Program-made: the position numbers and the translations under genes
Shown here: piece after piece, positions 6,973 through 11,834 of the stretch
How the letters are laid out: each line of letters starts with the position of its first letter
Numbering within the stretch: the first letter of the stretch is position 1
Notes under the pieces: generated by a model
Told to the model about the DNA's origin: nothing
The model's input: the letters and a program-made list of their open reading frames with translations, nothing else
Databases searched by the model: none
Origin: Acidobacteriota bacterium
Lineage (GTDB): Bacteria > Acidobacteriota > Blastocatellia > RBC074
Direction: 5' to 3'
Assembly: GCA_013140935.1 (NCBI GenBank)
Contig: JABFSD010001192.1
Coordinates: 1-11,834, forward strand
Length of the DNA stretch: 11,834 bases

Positions 6973-6988
6973 TGGCACATCAATTGTT
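6973..6988 (+). promoter_or_regulatory. Candidate sigma-54 (-24/-12) promoter
   Basis: TGGCAC-ATCAA-TTGTT matches the sigma-54 consensus TGGCAC-N5-TTGCW except that the -12 GC is GT. The GG-to-(GC) spacing of 10 bases is exact. Transcription would start near 6999, leaving a leader of about 80 bases before ATG 7079. The deviation is at a normally near-invariant base, so it is a weak or false promoter unless tested. Confidence 0.35.
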
Positions 6989-7063
6989 AATCAAGCTCCC
7001 TCGCAAAGCGTGATCTTTGCGGTAACCAAAAATCGCTTGTCCATCAAGCAGGAGAAATTTTTT

Positions 7064-7071
7064 AAGAGGTG
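7064..7071 (+). promoter_or_regulatory. Shine-Dalgarno AAGAGGTG fixing start at 7079
   Basis: AAGAGGTG ends 7 bases before ATG 7079. It supports this start over the TTG at 6959, which is 40 codons upstream and adds a stretch that does not resemble the family. Confidence 0.7.
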
Positions 7072-7078
7072 TTCATCT

Positions 7079-8131
7079 ATGTTGCAAGAAGCAGTTCGCA
7101 CGGAAGTCGCTATTCCACCACCACCACCGCCAGCACCACGCTTGCAGCCGCGCAAGCCGCTGACGCTCGTCACCGCGCAACGCGCCGTCGCGCTCGATGA
7201 ATTCGAGACCTTTGTCGGCGTGAGTCCCAACGTCGCCGCGTTGAAAGAATTCATCGCCGTACAATCGTCTGACCGCGAAATTTCGCACGCCATTTTGCTG
7301 ATCGGCGAGCGCGGTTTGCGGCAGGAACAAATCGCCCGCGTGTTGCATCAAGCCAGTGCGCATTGGTCGCAACCGTTTATGTCGGTCAACGCGCATGGCC
7401 TCAATGACGAAGCCTTGCATGCATTACTGTTCGGCAAACCCGGACAAAAAGGTATGCTCGAAACCTGTGGGCGCGGCACGATTTTCATCAACGAACTCAC
7501 CCAACTGCCGCCGCTCATTCAACAGCGCTTCGCCTCACACATCGAAGAGTTGCGCTGGCGTGCCTATCAGGCCACCGCCGCGCGGGCGCCGCGTCTGGTG
7601 TTTGCGACGGCTTATGATCCAACTGGCATGCGGGCGGAAAACCGTATCGCTTACGGCCTGGTCGAGTTGCTCAAATCGCAAAGTTTCACGATCAAGCCTT
7701 TGCGCGAACGCAGCGAAGATATTCCTTTCATCGCCAAACATCTGACCGAACGCATCGCGCGCCGCTTACACAAAGGGCCGCATGAGCTTACGCCTGCTGC
7801 GTTAAGGGTGCTGTCGGAATACGATTGGGAAGGCAATCTCGACGAACTCGAAGCCGTGTTGGAAGCCGCCGTGGCAGGGACGCAACCCGCACAACTAACC
7901 GAAGACTTGTTGCCCGCGCGGTTGCGTTACGCGACGCTCAAATCCATTCCCGATAATGGTGTCAACTTGCCTCATCTGATGGATGAGTATGAACACAATT
8001 TGCTCTCGACAGCGTTGCGGCAAACCGGCGGCAATCAAACCAAGGCCTCAGCTTTGTTAGGGCTGCGCGTGCAAACCCTCAACATGAAACTCAAGAGGTT
8101 TAAAGAGTTGGGCATGGAAGTGAAATGGTGA
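7079..8131 (+). CDS. Degenerate sigma-54 enhancer-binding-like regulator (AAA+ core + Fis-type HTH)
   Basis: A 350-residue protein with the NtrC-family layout but no N-terminal receiver. A Pro-rich tail (P13-P18) is followed by an AAA+ core (about 40-280) and a Fis-type helix-turn-helix (about 300-345: GGNQTKASALLGL, then LNMKLKRF). Equivalents of the key motifs are recognisable but altered. Walker A reads GERGLRQEQ (76-84), lacking the GK[T/S] that binds ATP phosphates. Walker B reads GTIFINEL (133-140), with Asn138 where the family has Asp. The GAFTGA sigma-54 contact loop between about 115 and 132 is missing (FGKPGQKGML instead). The sensor/arginine region PLRERSEDIPF (207-217) is kept. 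I infer that it still folds and binds DNA but cannot hydrolyse ATP or open sigma-54 promoters, so it may act as a repressor, a sigma-70 regulator, or a partner of an active paralogue. Confidence 0.82.
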   Translation: MLQEAVRTEVAIPPPPPPAPRLQPRKPLTLVTAQRAVALDEFETFVGVSPNVAALKEFIAVQSSDREISHAILLIGERGLRQEQIARVLHQASAHWSQPFMSVNAHGLNDEALHALLFGKPGQKGMLETCGRGTIFINELTQLPPLIQQRFASHIEELRWRAYQATAARAPRLVFATAYDPTGMRAENRIAYGLVELLKSQSFTIKPLRERSEDIPFIAKHLTERIARRLHKGPHELTPAALRVLSEYDWEGNLDELEAVLEAAVAGTQPAQLTEDLLPARLRYATLKSIPDNGVNLPHLMDEYEHNLLSTALRQTGGNQTKASALLGLRVQTLNMKLKRFKELGMEVKW

Positions 8132-8136
8132 TTGTA

Positions 8137-8194
8137 AGTGAAAAGTGAACAGTGAAAGCGGGCAGTGGTTGTTTTTCACTTTTCACTTTTCACT
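8137..8194. repeat. GTGAAAA-type heptamer palindrome between convergent genes
   Basis: Arms of 21 bases (8137-8157 and 8174-8194) are inverted copies with one mismatch and a 16-base loop. Each arm is made of three GTGAAAA-like heptamer units (AAAAGTG on one strand, CACTTTT on the other). The right arm contains the stop codon of the response-regulator gene. Lying between convergent genes, with T-rich arms in both directions, it can serve as a bidirectional terminator. Similar intergenic heptamer repeats are common in some bacterial genomes. Confidence 0.75.
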
Positions 8195-8927
8195 CTTCTG
8201 GCTGCCGCACAAACCGATAACCCACCCCACGCACCGTCAATAAATGCTTCGGCTTGGCAGGATCGTCTTCAAAGTATTTGCGTAAGCGCACGATAAAGTT
8301 ATCAATGGCGCGGGTGTCGGTGTCTTCGTGCAAGCCCCAGACTTCTTCGAGCATCGTCTTGCGCGAAACGGGCTTGCCTTCGTATTTGAAAAGAAAGCGC
8401 AACAAGTCGGCTTCCATCACGGTGAGTTTGATAGTGCGTTGCGGAGTGCGTAATTCGAGTGCCGTGAAATCTACGGTCTTGTCGGCAAAGGTGTAAGAGG
8501 CTGGTGGTTTTTCCGATTCACTCATCACGTTGGTTTGTTGCGACGTCTGTGCCAGCCACGCGCGCCGTCGCAACAGTCCGCCGAGCCGTGCCAGCAGGAT
8601 GCGCAACTCGAAAGGCTTCGGCAGGTAATCATCCGCGCCTGCTTCAAAGCCGAGCAACACGTCGTCAGGATGGTTGCGCGCGGTGAGCATCAGTATCGGG
8701 ACGAACTGTCCGCGCGCGCGCAATTCCGTCGCCACCTCAAAACCATTTATTCCCGGCAGCATCACGTCCAGCGCAACCACATCAAAACGTAGCGGCTCGG
8801 CTTGCAACAAGGCCAAGGCTGATTCGCCGTCACTGGCGATGGCTACGTCATAACCTTCCAGTTCCAGATTGAAGCGCAAGCCTTCGGCCAGATGCTGTTC
8901 GTCTTCGACTAAAAGTACGGCGCTCAT
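8190..8927 (-). CDS. OmpR/PhoB-family response regulator
   Basis: The 245-residue protein has an N-terminal receiver (about 1-120) with acidic pair Glu8-Asp9, phospho-acceptor Asp54 in ALDVMLPG, Thr82 in LMLTAR and Lys104 in LPKPFEL, all of the conserved residues. A winged-helix DNA-binding domain (about 150-240) shows the family signature: LTVMEADLLRFLFK, GKPVSRKTMLEEVWG, TRAIDNFIVRLRKYFEDDP and RGVGYRFV. It is a transcription factor switched on by phosphorylation from the kinase just upstream. Its ATG overlaps the kinase stop codon as ATGA (8924-8927), which implies one transcript and coupled translation. The linker between domains is long (about 35 residues, Ser/Gln-rich). Which genes it controls cannot be read here. 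Confidence 0.95.
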   Translation of the reverse strand: MSAVLLVEDEQHLAEGLRFNLELEGYDVAIASDGESALALLQAEPLRFDVVALDVMLPGINGFEVATELRARGQFVPILMLTARNHPDDVLLGFEAGADDYLPKPFELRILLARLGGLLRRRAWLAQTSQQTNVMSESEKPPASYTFADKTVDFTALELRTPQRTIKLTVMEADLLRFLFKYEGKPVSRKTMLEEVWGLHEDTDTRAIDNFIVRLRKYFEDDPAKPKHLLTVRGVGYRFVRQPEE

Positions 8928-9877
8928 CCCAATGCTTCTTTCACTTCGTTGAATTCGTTTTCGGCAGCCATCACGAGGCGCGGCAGTTGGATGGTGAACG
9001 TGCTGCCCAACCCTTCGCCCGCGCTTTCGGCGAATACTTTGCCGTCATGCTTTTCGATTACCGAACGCACGATGAATAAGCCCAAGCCAGTGCCTTTCAC
9101 GCGCAAGGCGACGCGCGCGGGTACGCGATAAAACCGTTTGAAGATGCGTTTCAATTGATTGGGCGCGAGGCCGATGCCTTGATCGCTGACGTATAAAACG
9201 GCTTGCTTGGCCGAAGGCGCGGCGAGCGTAACGGCTACGTCAACGCGCTTGCCGGAGTATTTGATGGCGTTGTCTATCAGGTTGGAAAGCACTGCGCGCA
9301 ATTCATCAGGATCGCCTTTCACCCAGACTTGTTCGCCATTGGTGAGTTGGTTGACGAAGCGCAATTCGCCGACGTTGAGATGTGTGCGGGTGCGCGCCAA
9401 CTCTACGCAATCGCGCGCCAATACGCCGAGATCGAGTGCGACGCGCTCTACGGTGCGCTGGCTGTGTTGCGTGCGGCTCGCGCGCAAGACCTGTTCGACC
9501 GTATGCAACAACCGATCATTGTCAGCGAGCATAATGCGATAAAACTCCTGCCGCTTGGCTTCGTCTACTTCACGGGTTTGCAGCGTTTCGAGATAAAGCC
9601 GCATGGAAGCAATCGGCGTTTTGAGTTCGTGCGTGACGGCATTGATGAAACTGTCGTGTTGTTCGTTCAGTCGAATCTCTCGAATCAAAAAGATCGTGTT
9701 CAACACCAAACCGGCGATGATGACCAGAAAGAAAATCACGCCAAGTACGAGCAATACGACTTCGCGCAAGTTGAGAATGATCCAGCCGACGTTTAAGGCT
9801 ACGGCCAACGCGACCAGACAAATGCCCAGCACGGTGAAAAAGAGGATCGAGGCTTTTCGCTGACTCTTGAGACGCAT
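8924..9877 (-). CDS. Sensor histidine kinase with two close membrane helices
   Basis: Two hydrophobic helices (about 9-35 and 40-65) are joined by only a few residues, so there is no periplasmic sensor domain; this is the intramembrane-sensing layout. The dimerisation/H box follows with His83 in VTHELKTPIASM, then the N box (SNLIDNAIKYS), G1 (VSDQGIGLAP), F box (FKRFYRVP) and G2 (GTGLGLFIVRS). All kinase motifs are intact. The product should autophosphorylate and pass phosphate to the response regulator that overlaps its stop codon. I chose ATG 9877 (317 residues): it begins just before the first helix, and a TATACT box lies 7 bases upstream, which suggests a leaderless message. ATG 9916 (330 residues, AAAGAG 5 bases before) is the alternative. 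The longest frame, to 10087, adds a non-family stretch overlapping the divergent gene and is unlikely. Confidence 0.93.
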   Translation of the reverse strand: MRLKSQRKASILFFTVLGICLVALAVALNVGWIILNLREVVLLVLGVIFFLVIIAGLVLNTIFLIREIRLNEQHDSFINAVTHELKTPIASMRLYLETLQTREVDEAKRQEFYRIMLADNDRLLHTVEQVLRASRTQHSQRTVERVALDLGVLARDCVELARTRTHLNVGELRFVNQLTNGEQVWVKGDPDELRAVLSNLIDNAIKYSGKRVDVAVTLAAPSAKQAVLYVSDQGIGLAPNQLKRIFKRFYRVPARVALRVKGTGLGLFIVRSVIEKHDGKVFAESAGEGLGSTFTIQLPRLVMAAENEFNEVKEALG

Positions 9878-9884
9878 CGCCGTG

Positions 9885-9922
9885 AGTATAACAGACCACT
9901 TTATTTGTGTGGGCATCCACAC
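9885..9922 (-). promoter_or_regulatory. Putative kinase promoter: TATACT box and GTGTGG-GCAT-CCACAC palindrome
   Basis: On the minus strand TATACT (9890-9885) resembles a sigma-70 -10 box. Initiation 7 bases on would coincide with ATG 9877. No -35 box is visible; in its place is the perfect palindrome GTGTGG-GCAT-CCACAC (9907-9922), a plausible dimer-binding operator. The alternative ATG 9916 lies in the loop of this palindrome. Confidence 0.4.
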
Positions 9923-10116
9923 TCTTTCACCGGAGCCTGCCGCTGCAAACAACAGCAATGAACACGTGCCGCGTTTTATGACGATGCGCCAGAATGCCGC
10001 CGTACTTGCAGCCCGCTCACAGCAAGGGGCTGGCGTTGGCCTGAAACTGACACGTGTGTTCGACGCCATAAATCGAGCGGGTTGCAAGTGCGCTTTTCAG
10101 CCCTCCGCTGCGTGGC

Positions 10117-10122
10117 TATAGT
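10117..10122 (+). promoter_or_regulatory. Putative -10 box of the DUF1175 gene
   Basis: TATAGT, preceded 17 bases upstream by TTTTCA (10094-10099, 4 of 6 matches to TTGACA). It would start transcription about 22 bases before ATG 10151. Weak -35, so only suggestive. Confidence 0.35.
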
Positions 10123-10150
10123 TCCCGCTGTCGTAACCCCAAACTTTCAA

Positions 10151-10957
10151 ATGTCGAATCGGCAATCTCAAATTCTTGCGGTGGCTTTGTGCGCGCTCTT
10201 CCAAGCCGGATGCCAATCCGCCCAACCCACTCACGTAGCGACAGATGTTCCCGCCAAAGTCGAAAAAATTGTTGCCGTCAACGAAGACAGCGATGCCGAC
10301 GGTTTGCCTGATGCTGTTGAATTGCATTCGTTCGCCGACCGCGCGAATTTTCGGAAGTGGTTTACGGCGCTGGCCGAACAGCAGTTTTACGAACTCTCGC
10401 CGCAATGGAATGACACGCAACGCGATTGCGCTGGCTTGGTACGCTTTGCCATGCGCGAAGCCTTGCGCACGCACGACCGCCAATGGTTTCAAGGCATGAA
10501 CATTGAAGTCGTCGCGCCCGACGTAAAAGCCTTTTCGCTCGAACGTTCACTGGTCGGTGAAAAACTTTTTCGCACCGATTACGGCGCGTTTGCCGAAAGC
10601 GATTTGCGCGATGGCAAGTTGAGTGAATTCGCCGATGCGCGCACGCTCAAGAATTACAACGCCGCCTTCATCAGTCGTGACCGACGGCAGGCACAGGCGG
10701 GCGATTTGCTGTTCTATCATCAGCCCTGGGTGCAGAAATATCCTTACCACGTGATGATCTTTTTAGGCGCGGCGCGACAGGCCAGTGCCGGCGCAGCCGA
10801 TTGGGTGGTCTATCACACGGGCACTTCAGCCAATGATAAAGGCGAAGTCCGCAAGGCGCGCTTGGTCGTACTAGATCAACATCCTGATCGCCGCTGGCGC
10901 CCGCAGGAAAGCAACAAACACTTCTTGGGCTTTTATCGGCTGAAAATGCTGGAGTAA
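10151..10957 (+). CDS. DUF1175 lipoprotein with NlpC/P60-like Cys/His motifs
   Basis: The 268-residue protein starts at ATG 10151: the N-terminus MSNRQSQ, hydrophobic core and LFQAGC form a lipoprotein signal with lipid-modified Cys21, although Gln at -3 is unusual. Residues 46-57 (DSDADGLPDAVE) form a calcium-binding loop of the thrombospondin-3/EF-hand type. From there the chain matches the DUF1175 family (E. coli YfaT): DCAGLVRF with Cys93, GDLLFYHQPW, YHVMIFLG with His200, and VVYHTG with His222. This Cys/His order resembles the papain-like NlpC/P60 fold, so a cell-wall amidase or peptidase role is plausible but unproven. In E. coli the gene is next to an alpha-2-macroglobulin gene; none is adjacent here. 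No Shine-Dalgarno is visible. The upstream GTG-type extension to 10082 adds a non-signal stretch and is rejected. Confidence 0.85.
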   Translation: MSNRQSQILAVALCALFQAGCQSAQPTHVATDVPAKVEKIVAVNEDSDADGLPDAVELHSFADRANFRKWFTALAEQQFYELSPQWNDTQRDCAGLVRFAMREALRTHDRQWFQGMNIEVVAPDVKAFSLERSLVGEKLFRTDYGAFAESDLRDGKLSEFADARTLKNYNAAFISRDRRQAQAGDLLFYHQPWVQKYPYHVMIFLGAARQASAGAADWVVYHTGTSANDKGEVRKARLVVLDQHPDRRWRPQESNKHFLGFYRLKMLE

Positions 10958-10963
10958 AAAAAC

Positions 10964-10992
10964 AAAGCGCGGAATACGCGGAAAAGCGCGGA
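10964..10992 (+). repeat. Direct repeat AAAGCGCGGA, period 19
   Basis: AAAGCGCGGA occurs at 10964-10973 and 10983-10992, with a related ACGCGGA between them. It lies directly after the DUF1175 stop codon and abuts the palindrome at 10999. I know no function. Confidence 0.6.
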
Positions 10993-10998
10993 TAAGAC

Positions 10999-11075
10999 TT
11001 CGCCACAAAAAAGCACAAAAGACACAAAAAATATCTCTGGAAAACTTTGTGAATTCTGTGCTTTTTTGTGGCGAA
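10999..11075. repeat. 77-base intergenic palindrome made of CACAAAA units
   Basis: The outer arms (10999-11017 and 11057-11075) are perfect 19-bp inverted copies. An inner 6-bp stem CACAAA/TTTGTG (11023-11028 with 11046-11051) extends the structure. CACAAAA repeats at 11004, 11014 and 11023 with a 9-10 base period. It sits between convergent genes, so it could terminate or stabilise either transcript. Its form is like repeated extragenic palindromes, but only one copy is in view. Confidence 0.8.
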
Positions 11076-11128
11076 TGCCCTTCGATCTGAAAAAGGTGGG
11101 ATCCAACCTGTAAATTGCTGCCGAGGCG

Positions 11129-11834
11129 TTAACTCGCAGTTACATCTACCCAACGCGCTTCGCGCGCGCTTTGCAAGATAGCTTCGCCGAGTTGCAATTC
11201 GTAATGTCCATCCGCAAATGAAGCATATAAAGTCGGCGCATTCGGATCGCTTTCGAGCGCGCGATAGAACTCACCGTAAAGCTGTTTGAACGTGTCAGGG
11301 AAGCCTTCGTTGTGTCCGCCGGGGTAGCTGGCGAACTGGCGCGCTTCGGGCAGCAAGAGCGACGGGTCTTTCAGCAAGAGTTCGTTGGGTTTGTCGCGAT
11401 GGCCGATCCACAGTTCGTTGGGGCGTTCGCTGTCCCACGCAAGCGAAGACTTGGCGCAATCGAGTTCGTAAGACAAACGGTTCTTGCGTCCGGCGCTGAC
11501 TTGCGAAGCCGTCACGACACCGCGCGCGCCGTTGGCGAAACGCAGCATCACCGTCGCGTAATCTTCGGTGTTAATCGGTTGTTCGATGAAATCCTCCGCC
11601 GTCAACAGCTTGTTGCTGAAGGTATCAATTGGCCCTTTCGGTTTCTTGCGCGTCTTCAAAAACGTGGCGAAGTCGGCGCACACCGACGTGATCTTTTGTC
11701 CGGTGACGAAGGTCAGCATATCCAGCCAGTGCGAACCGATGTCGCCGATGGCGCGCGTGTCGCCGCCTTGTCCGGGTTCCAACCGCCAGTTCCAATCAGT
11801 GTCGAAGAGCAGCCAGTCTTGCAGGTAAGAGCCT
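11129..11834 (-). CDS. Gfo/Idh/MocA-family oxidoreductase, C-terminal part (5' partial)
   Basis: The frame stays open to the right edge, so the start and the NAD(P)-binding Rossmann half lie outside; 234 residues are visible. The first ones, [22 protein letters not shown], are typical of the start of the C-terminal substrate domain in this family. [17 protein letters not shown] follows, with the conserved D-x-G-x-H catalytic motif (His in GSHWLD). Strands [26 protein letters not shown] and LSYELDC form the beta-sheet face. These enzymes oxidise or reduce sugars, inositols and related polyols with NAD(P). The substrate here cannot be fixed from the part seen. Family assignment is strong. The gene converges on DUF1175 across the palindrome at 10999-11075. 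Confidence 0.92.
   Translation of the reverse strand, partial: GSYLQDWLLFDTDWNWRLEPGQGGDTRAIGDIGSHWLDMLTFVTGQKITSVCADFATFLKTRKKPKGPIDTFSNKLLTAEDFIEQPINTEDYATVMLRFANGARGVVTASQVSAGRKNRLSYELDCAKSSLAWDSERPNELWIGHRDKPNELLLKDPSLLLPEARQFASYPGGHNEGFPDTFKQLYGEFYRALESDPNAPTLYASFADGHYELQLGEAILQSAREARWVDVTAS

Larger units (their letters stand above)
6713..7078. other. 366-base non-coding leader region before the regulator gene
   Basis: No gene-sized reading frame has support here. The stretch is less GC-rich than its surroundings. It holds a candidate sigma-54-type promoter (6973-6988) and an 11-codon reading frame (6856-6891) behind AGAGGA. A 7-bp complementarity GCGTTCG/CGAACGC lies around 6821-6827 and 6883-6889. 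Apart from these I see nothing recognisable; no tRNA or riboswitch fold was identified. Confidence 0.5.

Noticed and set aside
6959..7078. 40-codon N-terminal extension of the degenerate regulator from TTG 6959
   Set aside because: ATG 7079 has its own Shine-Dalgarno (AAGAGGTG), and the extension runs across the candidate promoter.
8137..8194. CRISPR-like short repeats
   Set aside because: The units are 7 bases and contiguous, arranged as one hairpin without unique spacers.
9203..9796. 197-codon plus-strand frame opposite the histidine kinase
   Set aside because: Complementary to the kinase H-box and ATPase region; no independent support.
9878..10087. 70-codon N-terminal extension of the histidine kinase
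   Set aside because: Not kinase-like, and it fills the intergenic region shared with the divergent gene; the family pattern begins just before the first membrane helix.
10082..10150. 23-codon extension of the DUF1175 protein
   Set aside because: The signal sequence with lipobox begins naturally at ATG 10151; the extension would bury it.

Overview
The window reads like a chromosomal stretch of a free-living, moderately GC-rich heterotrophic bacterium. Acidobacteriota, perhaps class Blastocatellia, is my best guess, from the mix of BON/coiled-coil and beta-repeat secreted proteins, DUF1175, Rpn/DUF4351 and A-rich intergenic palindromes. This is an inference from style, not a marker-gene identification. 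No rRNA, tRNA, insertion sequence or CRISPR array was found.

Layout. On the plus strand (1-2529) lie the 3' part of a BON-domain protein, a secreted protein with three tandem beta-rich domains, and a small membrane-anchored Dabb-domain protein closed by a clear terminator at 2540-2580. Next (2597-4931) come an MFS_3-type exporter and, 13 bases later, a Rpn-family PD-(D/E)XK nuclease-like protein with a C-terminal DUF4351-like region. Then follows a complete electron-transfer flavoprotein:ubiquinone oxidoreductase (4959-6662) with its own terminator. A 366-base non-coding stretch holds a candidate sigma-54-type promoter and leads to a regulator (7079-8131). This regulator looks like a sigma-54 enhancer-binding protein but has lost the Walker A lysine and the GAFTGA loop.

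From 8137 the window has convergent and divergent units. A minus-strand two-component system (histidine kinase then response regulator, ATGA overlap) converges on the regulator at a GTGAAAA-repeat palindrome. Divergent from the kinase is a DUF1175 lipoprotein with NlpC/P60-like Cys/His motifs and a calcium-loop motif. It converges, across a second large palindrome built of CACAAAA units, on the 3' part of a Gfo/Idh/MocA oxidoreductase that runs off the right edge.

The strongest lead is inside the Rpn-like gene. A near-ideal Shine-Dalgarno (AAGGAG, 6-base spacer) precedes an in-frame ATG at 4638, which would give a separate 97-residue C-terminal protein. This matches the intragenic-antitoxin arrangement described for E. 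coli Rpn antiphage proteins. The second lead is the degenerate enhancer-binding protein sitting behind a sigma-54-like promoter.
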